Source of the DNA: Liminaster sp964567855
GTDB taxonomy: Bacteria > Bacteroidota > Bacteroidia > Bacteroidales > UBA3663
Length of the DNA: 64,000 bases
Reading direction: 5' to 3'
Assembly (NCBI GenBank): GCA_964567855.1
Contig: CAZMOE010000009.1
Location: forward strand, 1 to 64,000
Shown here: positions 25,094 through 33,986 of the stretch, piece after piece
How the letters are laid out: each line of letters opens with the position of its first letter
Position numbering within the stretch: the first letter of the stretch is position 1
Notes under the pieces: model-generated
Databases searched by the model: none
Told to the model about the DNA's origin: nothing
What the model saw: the letters and a program-made list of their open reading frames with translations, nothing else
Program-made: the position numbers and the translations under genes

Positions 25094-27757
25094 ATGCAAA
25101 AACATTTACTATTTCTCACCCTGCTCTCTTCGCTGGCCATTTCTGCCAACGGCGAGATCATCAAAATCGACTTCGACCAATCCGGCCGACAATCGGCCGA
25201 AGTTACTGAGCCTAATTATACCGCCTGGCCTATAAAAAACACCGCCAGCGAGACCAAGACCTTCGGCGATGTCAGCATTACCGTTTCAGCTACCGGCGGA
25301 GGCACCCTCACCTGCGGCTGGAGCAAGCAGATGATCCAATCTCCTTACTACGCCCGTCTGGTCAGTGACGGCGTTACCACCAACGAGGATGGAGAAGGCA
25401 TAGAAATCAGGATCTCCGGTCTTTCCGCCGGCACCCATGGTTTCCAAAGCTATAACAACTCCTGGGAAAACGGCTCGGCCTTTGAAATGGTGCCGTTCGA
25501 TCTCTTTTTAGGCGATCAGAAAATCTACGAAGCCATCGTCCCGACCGTCCGGGTCGCATCCACTGCCGACGCCACCCGCCTCTACACAGAGTTCACGGTC
25601 AACGGGCCGAACGATATGGTAACTCTGCGCTTCATGCCGACTCCTGATTATACATTACAAGATGACTCCAAAAGCCTGTTACGGAAAATTTTCCTCGACG
25701 CTCTTGAAATCGGCATATCCGATGCAGGCCGCCAGGCAACACGACCCTATCCTTCCGATCACGACGAACATGCCGACTGCGACGAAGGCGGCATCAGCCT
25801 TTCCTGGTCTCCTGCGGCCGGCTGTGTTTCTCATCAGCTCTATTTCGGCACCGACTCGGCGGCCGTCGCTGACGCTACAAGCGAAGGAGCCGGCATTTCG
25901 GTTTCCGGCCCACTCGCTCCGAATGACACTGTTTTCAGAGTCGAGCGGCTGACTTGTCATAACACCTATTGGTGGCGCGTCGACGAAACCGATGCGGCCG
26001 GCACGGTAACCCGCGGTACCTTATGGCATTTCCGGCCGCGAAGACTGGCCTTCCGCACCGCCGAAGGTTATGGACGTCATGCCATCGGCGGGCGCGGCGG
26101 CAAAGTCGTGTACGTTACCAATCTCAATGACGATGGCCCCGGTTCCTTCCGAGAAGCACTGACCAATGATATCGGACCACGCACCATCCTTTTCAACGTT
26201 TCCGGAATCATCGAACTTAAATCCCGCCTCACCAGCGTCGGCAAATACATCACCGTGGCCGGGCAAACCGCCCCGGGCAAAGGCGTTTGCTTCCGCAAGG
26301 CCCCGTTAGGTATCGGATCCGATGCCGTATGGCGTTTTGTCAGGATGCGTCTGGGCAGCGGCCAGACTTATGACGGCATCGGTATGGCCGGTGCGGATCA
26401 CAGCATTCTTGACCACGCCTCCATCAGCTGGACGATAGACGAGGCGTTCAGTTCTCGGGGGGCCAAGAACATCACACTGCAACATTCGCTCATCAGCGAG
26501 GCTCTCAATGTCGCAGGACATGAAAACTATGCCTACGGCACGGCTCACGGATACGCGGGAAGCGTCGGGGGCGATGTGGCCTCGCTCCACCACAATCTGC
26601 TGGCCCACAACGAAGGCCGCAACTGGAGTATGGCGGGCGGACTGGATGGCGCCGGCTACTACGCCGGCCGGCTTGATATTTTCAACATGGTCGTCTATAA
26701 CTGGGGCGGCCGCACTACCGACGGCGGGGCCCATGAGGTCAATTTTGTGGGCAACTATTATAAAAAAGGGCCTGCCTGCCGGCGGACAACCCTGCTCTCG
26801 GCCGACCTTGAGGGCGCAGGAGCCGGCACACAAAGTTATTATTACCACAACAACATCCTGACAGAACAGAATGGCACACCCGTTTATAAAGGAAACGACG
26901 ACACACAAGGGCGCACCATCAGAACCTCCGGCGGACAGATCGTCGACTGGACGGTTTTCGCAGATCAGCCGTTTTTCGCCTCATACGCCCGAATAGAAAC
27001 GGCTGCCGACGCCTATAAATCGGTTTTAAGCGATGTAGGATGCACTATGCCCCGATTCGACGATCATGACCAGCGCATAGTACGCGAGGTCAAAGAGGGC
27101 ACAACGACCTACGTGGGCAGCTATACCGGCTACAAAGGTTTACCCGATAATGAAAACGATGTGGACGGTTATGAAGATTATCCCGAAGAGCAACGACCTC
27201 AAGATTTCGACAGTGACCTCGACGGACTGCCCGACTGGTGGGAAAATCTATACGGTACCGATCCTCATTCCCCCGCCGGAGATTTTACCGATTCCAACAG
27301 CGATCCCGACGGTGACGGATACACATTGCTGGAAGACTATTTGGAATGGATGGCACGCCCTCATTATTATATATATAACGATACCCCGGCCGTGGCAGAC
27401 CTCTCTACGCTGACCGGAAACTATAAAACACCTGTTTCTTATGCCATAGAACCGGACTCCAGGCTTCTCATCGCTATCGACGGAAATATCGCCACCATCC
27501 GCAATGCCGACGGCAACGCACACGGCGTTATCTTCCTCACCGTTTCCGGCACCGATGCCGAAGGAAGCGCCTCCCGCAGCTATATTGCCGTTGCGGTCAC
27601 AGGTACTGATACTTCCAGCTTGCCGGCAATCTCCGACGACATCCTGTTCGGCACCCGCCACGATGAGCCGATCTTCGACCTGACCGGACAAAAGGTGCTC
27701 CGCCCGGCCGCAGGCGGCATGTACATACAGAGTGGCCGTAAATTTATCGCCCGATAG
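25094..27757 (+). CDS. Secreted multidomain pectate lyase-like protein (PL1 type)
   Basis: 887 residues, probably a pectin-degrading lyase acting outside the cell by beta-elimination on galacturonan. Seen: a signal peptide (residues 1-20, MQKHLLFLTLLSSLAISANG); an N-terminal beta-sandwich-like region (~21-215); a fibronectin-III-like domain (~230-310, ending WWRVDETDAAGTVTRG); a parallel beta-helix PL1-type domain (~317-640) with GGRGGKVVYVTNLNDDGPGS and SILDHASISWTIDEAFSS; a calcium-binding-like Asp-rich stretch (DFDSDLDGLPDWWENLYGTD, then SDPDGDGYTLLEDY, ~700-755); a further beta domain; and a C-terminal motif IFDLTGQKVL...YIQSGRKF. The last resembles Bacteroidetes sorting signals. I could not assign catalytic residues. 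It is related to the PL1 protein at 35820. Confidence 0.85.
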   Translation: MQKHLLFLTLLSSLAISANGEIIKIDFDQSGRQSAEVTEPNYTAWPIKNTASETKTFGDVSITVSATGGGTLTCGWSKQMIQSPYYARLVSDGVTTNEDGEGIEIRISGLSAGTHGFQSYNNSWENGSAFEMVPFDLFLGDQKIYEAIVPTVRVASTADATRLYTEFTVNGPNDMVTLRFMPTPDYTLQDDSKSLLRKIFLDALEIGISDAGRQATRPYPSDHDEHADCDEGGISLSWSPAAGCVSHQLYFGTDSAAVADATSEGAGISVSGPLAPNDTVFRVERLTCHNTYWWRVDETDAAGTVTRGTLWHFRPRRLAFRTAEGYGRHAIGGRGGKVVYVTNLNDDGPGSFREALTNDIGPRTILFNVSGIIELKSRLTSVGKYITVAGQTAPGKGVCFRKAPLGIGSDAVWRFVRMRLGSGQTYDGIGMAGADHSILDHASISWTIDEAFSSRGAKNITLQHSLISEALNVAGHENYAYGTAHGYAGSVGGDVASLHHNLLAHNEGRNWSMAGGLDGAGYYAGRLDIFNMVVYNWGGRTTDGGAHEVNFVGNYYKKGPACRRTTLLSADLEGAGAGTQSYYYHNNILTEQNGTPVYKGNDDTQGRTIRTSGGQIVDWTVFADQPFFASYARIETAADAYKSVLSDVGCTMPRFDDHDQRIVREVKEGTTTYVGSYTGYKGLPDNENDVDGYEDYPEEQRPQDFDSDLDGLPDWWENLYGTDPHSPAGDFTDSNSDPDGDGYTLLEDYLEWMARPHYYIYNDTPAVADLSTLTGNYKTPVSYAIEPDSRLLIAIDGNIATIRNADGNAHGVIFLTVSGTDAEGSASRSYIAVAVTGTDTSSLPAISDDILFGTRHDEPIFDLTGQKVLRPAAGGMYIQSGRKFIAR

Positions 27758-27780
27758 ACAATTCATACACAAATCACCTT

Positions 27781-27831
27781 TCGCCGCGACGACGCTTCCG
27801 CCACAACGACTGTGGGAGGTCGTCGCGGCGA
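27781..27831 (+). terminator. Hairpin after the first PL1 lyase gene
   Basis: Perfect 13-bp arms (TCGCCGCGACGAC / GTCGTCGCGGCGA) with a nested 5-bp stem (CCACA / TGTGG). It begins 24 bases after the stop codon. No U-run follows, so it may protect the 3' end of the RNA as much as terminate it. Confidence 0.6.
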
Positions 27832-28073
27832 TACGTATTCCCCTGCCGGCAAACACGACTTCGCCTGTATTGCGGCCGTTTCCGACCATAACGCCCATGA
27901 AAATCGGCCCCGGAAGAAAGAAACAGCCTCCAACCTGCTACCACTCCGAAAATTCCACGATCAGGCCGACATAAAGACATAAAAAACAAAGAGCGAAATG
28001 CATAAAAACATAAAAAAACGACAATTAAGGGCAAAAAGTTATCATTTAACAATACAACTAACATTTTTTTTAG

Positions 28074-28081
28074 TAATTTTG
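28074..28081 (+). promoter_or_regulatory. Probable promoter (-7 element) of the ilv operon
   Basis: TAATTTTG is a perfect TAnnTTTG match, 311 bases upstream of the ilvD ATG. A -33 TTTG at normal spacing is not present. Confidence 0.45.
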
Positions 28082-28227
28082 TCGCTCACTTCCCGTTTTT
28101 GATGGCAAATTTCAAATCCGGAGCAATTACGGCATTACCGCAGACGGGAGAAAAAAGAGTTCGGCAGCCCTATCCGGAACCCATATGACCCCACCCGGAC
28201 ATTCCGCGACCGGATTTCCCGACCTCG

Positions 28228-28380
28228 ATGAAAATACAGGAAACGCAAACGGTCTATGTATTTAAGGAATATTCATTGGTGTGCGGCAGTCCGACAGCAA
28301 AAGAGGTCGTTCATTTTGCCGGCAGTCCCTCTCCGCAAAGAAAGATCCCTGTTCATAGCCCTCATACAACCGACTCATAA
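28228..28380 (+). CDS. Possible leader ORF upstream of ilvD
   Basis: A 50-codon open frame starting MKIQETQTVYVFKEYSLV and ending 12 bases before the ilvD ATG. It contains an internal repeat (GSPTAKEV and GSPSPQRK, twelve codons apart). It has several Val codons but no run of branched-chain amino-acid codons, so it is not a classical attenuator peptide. It may be chance; the evidence is position only. Confidence 0.2.
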   Translation: MKIQETQTVYVFKEYSLVCGSPTAKEVVHFAGSPSPQRKIPVHSPHTTDS

Positions 28381-28392
28381 AAAATACGCAAT

Positions 28393-30192
28393 ATGAAGAT
28401 TCAATTGAGAAGCGCACAAACCACGGAAGGCCGCCGCATGGCAGGCGCACGTGCCCTTTGGGTCGCCAACGGCATGAAACGTGAACAATTCGGCAAACCC
28501 ATCATCGCCATTGTCAACTCGTTCACACAATTCGTTCCCGGCCATACCCATTTGCACGAAATCGGGCAAATCGTGAAGGCCGAAATCGAAAAAATGGGAT
28601 GTTATGCCGCCGAATTCAACACCATCGCCATAGACGACGGCATCGCCATGGGACATGACGGCATGTTGTATTCGCTACCGTCGCGCGACATCATTGCAGA
28701 TTCCGTCGAATACATGTGCAACGCCCACAAGGCCGATGCCATGATCTGCATCTCCAATTGCGACAAAATCACCCCCGGTATGCTCATGGCCGCCATGCGG
28801 CTCAACATCCCCGCCGTCTTCGTCAGCGGCGGTCCGATGGAGGCCGGCAAATGGCACGGTGAAAATGTGGACCTTATTTCGGCCATGGTCAAAGGCGCCG
28901 ACTCCAACGTCAGCGATGCGGAACTGGCCGAAGTGGAAAACTCGGCATGTCCCGGCTGCGGATGTTGTTCCGGCATGTTCACCGCCAACTCAATGAACTC
29001 CCTCACCGAAGCCATCGGTCTTTCCCTGCCCGGCAACGGTACCATCCTGGCCACTCATACCAACCGCGTCAGGCTGTTTAAGGACGCCGCCCGCCAGATT
29101 GTCAGAAACGCCATGGCCTATTATGAAGAAGGCGATACAAGTGTCCTGCCCCGCTCCATCGCTACCCGGGGAGCATTTCTCAATGCCATGACCCTCGATA
29201 TTGCCATGGGCGGCTCGACCAACACGATTCTCCACCTGTTAGCCGTTGTCCAGGAAGCCGAAGTCGATTTCACCATGAGTGACATCGATGCACTCAGCCG
29301 CAAAGTACCTTGCCTTTGCAAGCTGGCGCCCAACACTCAAAAATACAGTGTGCAGGAGTGCGGTCGGGCAGGCGGCATCCTCGGCATTCTCGGAGAACTC
29401 GCCAAGGGCGATTTGCTCGACACCTCTCTCCGACGCGTCAACGGCGCGACATTGGGAGAAGATATCGCCCGATATTCGATCCTTAACGAGAACCCGGATC
29501 CCGAGGCCCTGCGTATCTACGGCAGTGCACCGGGTGGGAAATTCAGCAACGTCATGGGATCACAGGAAACCTGCTGGCCATCACTCGATACCGACCGTGT
29601 CAACGGCTGCATTCGCGACCTCGAACATGCCTACACAAAAGACGGCGGGCTGGCCGTTCTTTTCGGCAATATCGCCCAGGACGGCTGCGTGGTCAAAACG
29701 GCAGGAGTCGATGAAAGCATCTGGCATTTTGCCGGTCCGGCAAAGGTTTTCGATTCTCAGGAAGCGGCATGTGAAGGGATTCTCGGAGGTCAGGTCGTGA
29801 GCGGTGATGTGGTGGTCATTACCCACGAAGGCCCCAAAGGCGGCCCCGGAATGCAGGAAATGCTCTACCCGACCTCTTATATCAAATCGATGCACCTCGG
29901 CAAAGAATGCGCCCTCATCACTGACGGCCGTTTCAGCGGAGGCACTTCCGGCCTCAGTATCGGCCACATATCGCCCGAAGCAGCAGCCGGAGGTAATATC
30001 GGCAAGATACAAAATGGCGACATTATAGAAATAGATATCCCCGGCCGCAGCATTAACGTCCGCCTCAGCGACGAAGAACTGGCGGCGCGCCCTTTCCTGC
30101 CGCTGACCCGCCGCCGCGAGGTAAGCAAGGCCCTGCGGGCCTATGCCCAGAGTGTCAGCTCGGCCGATAAAGGCGGCGTAAGGATTATCTGA
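28393..30192 (+). CDS. ilvD: Dihydroxy-acid dehydratase
   Basis: Iron-sulfur enzyme that dehydrates 2,3-dihydroxy-isovalerate and -methylvalerate, the third common step of valine and isoleucine synthesis. 599 residues. Cluster and active-site motifs: VNSFTQFVPGHTHLHEIGQ, CISNCDKITPGML with Cys123, CPGCGCCSGMFTANSMN with Cys192, and GPKGGPGMQEMLYPTSYIKS near the end with GRFSGGTSGLSIGHISPEAA. The spacing is like the Escherichia coli enzyme. First gene of ilvDBNC; ilvB starts 60 bases later. Confidence 0.98.
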   Translation: MKIQLRSAQTTEGRRMAGARALWVANGMKREQFGKPIIAIVNSFTQFVPGHTHLHEIGQIVKAEIEKMGCYAAEFNTIAIDDGIAMGHDGMLYSLPSRDIIADSVEYMCNAHKADAMICISNCDKITPGMLMAAMRLNIPAVFVSGGPMEAGKWHGENVDLISAMVKGADSNVSDAELAEVENSACPGCGCCSGMFTANSMNSLTEAIGLSLPGNGTILATHTNRVRLFKDAARQIVRNAMAYYEEGDTSVLPRSIATRGAFLNAMTLDIAMGGSTNTILHLLAVVQEAEVDFTMSDIDALSRKVPCLCKLAPNTQKYSVQECGRAGGILGILGELAKGDLLDTSLRRVNGATLGEDIARYSILNENPDPEALRIYGSAPGGKFSNVMGSQETCWPSLDTDRVNGCIRDLEHAYTKDGGLAVLFGNIAQDGCVVKTAGVDESIWHFAGPAKVFDSQEAACEGILGGQVVSGDVVVITHEGPKGGPGMQEMLYPTSYIKSMHLGKECALITDGRFSGGTSGLSIGHISPEAAAGGNIGKIQNGDIIEIDIPGRSINVRLSDEELAARPFLPLTRRREVSKALRAYAQSVSSADKGGVRII

Positions 30193-30252
30193 AGCATTTC
30201 TTCCGATAAAAAGGATGCACCAATGTTCAATTCATAATATATATATTCAGAC

Positions 30253-31959
30253 GTGAAACTTTCCGGTTCCGAAATATTGCTCAAATGCCTGCAGGCCGAA
30301 GGGACAAAAAAAATCTTCGGCTATCCTGGCGGGCAGATCATCAGCGTCTTCGACGCCATGTATGACTTTCAGGATGACTTCGACAATATCCTGGTACGCC
30401 ATGAACAAGGCGCCATCCATGCAGCCCAGGGCTACGCCCGCGTTAGCGGCGAGGTCGGTGTAGTAGTGGTCACTTCCGGCCCCGGAGCGACCAATGTCAT
30501 CACAGGTATTGCCGACGCGAACATCGATTCCACCCCCTTGGTCATCATCACGGGACAAGTGTCTTCGGCACAGCTTGGTTCTGATGCATTTCAGGAAACC
30601 GACATGCTTTGCATCACTCTCCCTATCACGAAATGGAGTTACCAGATCCGGAGGGCGGAAGATATCTCATGGGCCATCGCCCGCGCTTTCTATATCGCCC
30701 GCAGCGGCAGACCGGGACCCGTAGTCCTCGATTTTGCAAAGAACGCACAGGTAGATGAAATAGAATGGAGCGGACACCAGCCGTGCAATTACATACGCAG
30801 TTATCAACCCGTGCCGGCTCTTGACACAGCCCAATTATGGGAAGCCGTGCAGCTCATCAATAATGCCCGTCGCCCATTGCTGGTGTGCGGTCAAGGCGTT
30901 ATGCTGGGACATGCGGAGGAAGAGGTGAAGACTTTCATCCGGAAAACAGGCATTCCTGTGGCAACCACCCTGCTCGGATTATCGGCGGTACCCTCCGACT
31001 TCCCCAATTATATCGGTATGGTCGGCATGCACGGCAATGTCGTTCCTAATAAAATGACCCAGCAATGCGACGTGCTCGTCGCCGTCGGCTGCCGATTCGC
31101 CGACCGCGTAACCGGCGTTGCCTCCAACTATGCGCCGCATGCCAAAATCATTCATATAGACATCGATCCTGCGGAAATTGATAAAAACGTCAAGGTGGAA
31201 CTGGGCATCTGCGGTGATGCCAAGGAGGTCCTTGCCAGAATACTGCCCCATCTTGAAGAGAACAACCATGACAATTGGATTCATTCGTTCGACTTCTATA
31301 GAGAAGAGGAGCTGAAAAAGGTGGTCAATCCTGAAACGCATCCGGATACCGGCAACCCGATAAAAATGGGCGAAGCGGTCAATAAAGTCACCGAAATCTG
31401 CGGAGGCAATGCCATCGTCGTCACCGACGTCGGCCAGAACCAGATGATTGCAGCCCGGTACTCCCGTTACAGACAAAGTCGCAGTTTTATATCATCAGGC
31501 GGACTCGGCACCATGGGGTTCGGCCTCCCGGCCGCTATCGGTGCAAAGATGGCGGCACCCGATCGCGAAGTCGTTTTTTTCGTCGGCGATGGAGGAATAC
31601 AGATGACCATAGAAGAGCTGGGCACCATCATGCAGGAAAGAACAGCCGTTAAAATCGTGGTTTTGGACAATACGTGGTTAGGTATGGTCCGGCAGTGGCA
31701 GGAATTGTTCTTCCGGAAACGTTATTCCCAAACCCACATGGTGAATCCCGACTTCGTTAAGGTGGCCGAGGCCTACAACATCAAAGGCCGACGGGTCACT
31801 GAGCGTGAAGAACTGGACGCTGCCGTGAGGGAAATGTTGGAATACGATGGTCCATACTTGCTCCATGTAGCGGTGCAGGAAGAAAGCATGGTGTTCCCGA
31901 TGGTGCCTGGCGGACAGCCCGTCGATCATATTCTGCTGAGCAGAACAGAAAAAATATAA
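30253..31959 (+). CDS. ilvB: Acetolactate synthase large subunit
   Basis: ThDP-dependent enzyme that joins two pyruvates, or pyruvate and 2-oxobutyrate, at the entry to valine and isoleucine synthesis. 568 residues, starting at a GTG (MKLSGSEILLKCLQAEGTKK). Seen: GYPGGQIISVFDAMYD, the catalytic glutamate E51 in RHEQGAIHAAQGYAR, GVVVVTSGPGATNVITGIAD, and the ThDP-binding stretch from GDGG (~residue 444) to VVLDN. The central FAD-binding domain is present. Second gene of the ilv operon; the small-subunit gene follows after 49 bases. Confidence 0.98.
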   Translation: MKLSGSEILLKCLQAEGTKKIFGYPGGQIISVFDAMYDFQDDFDNILVRHEQGAIHAAQGYARVSGEVGVVVVTSGPGATNVITGIADANIDSTPLVIITGQVSSAQLGSDAFQETDMLCITLPITKWSYQIRRAEDISWAIARAFYIARSGRPGPVVLDFAKNAQVDEIEWSGHQPCNYIRSYQPVPALDTAQLWEAVQLINNARRPLLVCGQGVMLGHAEEEVKTFIRKTGIPVATTLLGLSAVPSDFPNYIGMVGMHGNVVPNKMTQQCDVLVAVGCRFADRVTGVASNYAPHAKIIHIDIDPAEIDKNVKVELGICGDAKEVLARILPHLEENNHDNWIHSFDFYREEELKKVVNPETHPDTGNPIKMGEAVNKVTEICGGNAIVVTDVGQNQMIAARYSRYRQSRSFISSGGLGTMGFGLPAAIGAKMAAPDREVVFFVGDGGIQMTIEELGTIMQERTAVKIVVLDNTWLGMVRQWQELFFRKRYSQTHMVNPDFVKVAEAYNIKGRRVTEREELDAAVREMLEYDGPYLLHVAVQEESMVFPMVPGGQPVDHILLSRTEKI

Positions 31960-32008
31960 AACGGAGCTCTTGCAAAAGAGTCGCATTTCCAACACATAAT
32001 CTGTCACA

Positions 32009-32632
32009 ATGGAAGAAAATACAAACAACGAGGCACAGCAACCCATTTTCACGGTAACGATATATTCCGAAAACAATGTGGGATTGCTGAACCAGATAGC
32101 CATCATATTCACCCGTCGCAACGTCAACATCTGGAGCTTAGCGGTATCGGCTTCGGCCATCGAGGGAGTCCACAAATTCACAGTGGCCTGTCATACCGAT
32201 GAAGATACGATCGCCAAAATCGTCAAGCAAATAGAAAAACGCATCGACGTGCTCAAAGCTTTTTACTTTCGCGATGATGAAATTGTCTATCAGGAGCTCG
32301 CACTTTATAAAATACCCACCGAAACGTTGCTCAACGACATCGACTTTGAAAAACTTATCCGCAAATACAACGCACGGATCATCGAAGTCAATTCGACATT
32401 CGCCATCCTGGAAAAAACCGGACATTGCGACGAAACAATAGAACTGTTCAACGCTCTTAACCGTTACGGAGTGTTGCAGTTCGTCCGTTCCGGCCGTGTG
32501 GCGGTCACCAAGTCGCTGGTGGAACGGGTTTCCAATTTTTTGGAAGAACAGGAAATCCGCAGACTTCACGAAGAACAGAACCGTGGGAAAAGCCTGCTCA
32601 GGCCGGAAGGCGCCGACAGCAGCGAAGACTGA
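32009..32632 (+). CDS. ilvN: Acetolactate synthase small (regulatory) subunit
   Basis: ACT-domain subunit that activates the large subunit and gives valine feedback inhibition. 207 residues: an N-terminal ACT domain (~13-90, FTVTIYSENNVGLLNQIAII, then FTRRNVNIWSLAVSASAIEG) and a C-terminal domain ending in a charged Glu/Arg-rich helix. It is longer than the enterobacterial IlvN and nearer to IlvH in size. ilvC follows after 54 bases. In several Bacteroides genomes a thioesterase gene lies between these two; none is present here. Confidence 0.96.
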   Translation: MEENTNNEAQQPIFTVTIYSENNVGLLNQIAIIFTRRNVNIWSLAVSASAIEGVHKFTVACHTDEDTIAKIVKQIEKRIDVLKAFYFRDDEIVYQELALYKIPTETLLNDIDFEKLIRKYNARIIEVNSTFAILEKTGHCDETIELFNALNRYGVLQFVRSGRVAVTKSLVERVSNFLEEQEIRRLHEEQNRGKSLLRPEGADSSED

Positions 32633-32686
32633 ATAAAAAAACATAAAGACAATACAAAATATTCAACTTTTTAAATTTTTCACAAC

Positions 32687-33727
32687 ATGATTATCAACTT
32701 TGGCGGTGTAGAAGAGAACGTTCGCACCCGTGAGGAGTTTCCCCTCGAAAAAGCACGCGAAGTATTGAAGAATGAAACCATCGCCGTTATCGGCTACGGT
32801 GTACAAGGGCCAGGCCAAGCCATGAACCTCCGCGACAATGGCTTCAACGTGATCGTAGGACAGAGAGAAGGCAAAACGTTCGAGAAAGCAAAAGGAGACG
32901 GATGGGTTCCCGGCGAAACGCTTTTCTCGATCGAAGAGGCTTGTAAACGCGCCACCATCATCCAGTATCTGCTCTCAGATGCTGCACAGATCGAATGCTG
33001 GCCGACCGTCAAGAAATATCTGACTCCGGGCAAGACCCTGTATTTCTCGCACGGCTTCGCCATTACGTGGAACGACCGTACGGGCATCATTCCCCCGAAA
33101 GACATCGATGTGATCATGATCGCGCCCAAAGGATCGGGCACCTCACTGCGTCGCATGTTCGTACAGGGACGCGGTCTGAACTCCTCCTATGCCATTTACC
33201 AGGACGCAACCGGCCGCGCCCTTGAGAAAGTATTGGCACTCGGCATCGGTGTCGGCTCGGGCTACCTCTTTGAGACGACATTCACCAAAGAGGCGACCTC
33301 CGACCTCACCGGTGAACGTGGTTCCCTGATGGGCGCCATCCAGGGCCTGCTCGCCGCCCAATATGAAACTTTACGCGAACACGGACATTCTCCCAGCGAA
33401 GCATTCAATGAAACCGTAGAAGAATTGACCCAGTCCCTGATGCCATTATTCGCCGAAAACGGCATGGATTGGATGTACGCGAACTGTTCCACCACTGCCC
33501 AACGCGGCGCACTCGATTGGAAAGACCGTTTCCACGATGCCATCAAGCCGGTTATGGAGCAACTGTATGAATCGGTGCTTTGCGGCAACGAGGCGCAGAT
33601 TTCCATCGACAGCAACAGCCAGCCGGACTATCGCGTAAAACTTGAAGCCGAACTGAAAGCCCTTCGAGAGAGTGAAATGTGGCGTGCCGGAGAAACTGTG
33701 CGCAAACTCCGCCCCGAAAACAACTGA
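32687..33727 (+). CDS. ilvC: Ketol-acid reductoisomerase (class I)
   Basis: Mg2+- and NAD(P)H-dependent enzyme that isomerises and reduces acetolactate and acetohydroxybutyrate. 346 residues, class I (single C-terminal knot domain). Seen: the Rossmann motif IAVIGYGVQGPGQAMNLRDN (~32-51), QREGKTFEKAKGDG in the cofactor-specificity loop, and the metal ligands in TKEATSDLTGERGSLMGAIQ. Last gene of ilvDBNC; a strong terminator begins 30 bases after the stop. Confidence 0.98.
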   Translation: MIINFGGVEENVRTREEFPLEKAREVLKNETIAVIGYGVQGPGQAMNLRDNGFNVIVGQREGKTFEKAKGDGWVPGETLFSIEEACKRATIIQYLLSDAAQIECWPTVKKYLTPGKTLYFSHGFAITWNDRTGIIPPKDIDVIMIAPKGSGTSLRRMFVQGRGLNSSYAIYQDATGRALEKVLALGIGVGSGYLFETTFTKEATSDLTGERGSLMGAIQGLLAAQYETLREHGHSPSEAFNETVEELTQSLMPLFAENGMDWMYANCSTTAQRGALDWKDRFHDAIKPVMEQLYESVLCGNEAQISIDSNSQPDYRVKLEAELKALRESEMWRAGETVRKLRPENN

Positions 33728-33756
33728 TGTTTCATCTATCCATAGATATTAAAATT

Positions 33757-33806
33757 AAAGTCTGTATCGGAAGTTACGGATAAGAACCGCTTCCCGTACA
33801 GACTTT
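33757..33806 (+). terminator. Terminator of the ilv operon
   Basis: AAAGTCTGTA pairs perfectly with TACAGACTTT, and the stem continues to 17 positions with one wobble and one mismatch (CGGAAG / CTTCCCG side). It is followed by TTTTCTCTT. It begins 30 bases after the ilvC stop. Confidence 0.85.
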
Positions 33807-33986
33807 TCTCTTGCAAAGCGAATAAATACCTGCCTGAAAAAGACAAATGCGGCAACAAGGCCGGAGGTCGACCGGAGCCGGCATGTCGGCCGGGGCGGCC
33901 ACGCCGACGGATAACTGCCAGCATTCCTTTCCGGCAATACAATCCAGTTATTCAATCCTCCCCATACCCGTTTTATCTCTTCGATC

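Larger units (their letters stand above)
27758..28392 (+). other. Intergenic region and long ilvD leader
   Basis: 635 bases with a strong hairpin near the start, a -7 element at 28074, and then a leader of about 300 bases in front of ilvD. The leader contains a short open frame (28228-28380, annotated with low confidence) and a 9-base direct repeat (CGGCAGTCC at 28284 and 28320). I see no T-box, no run of Ile, Val or Leu codons and no clear attenuator hairpin with a U-run. Confidence 0.6.
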
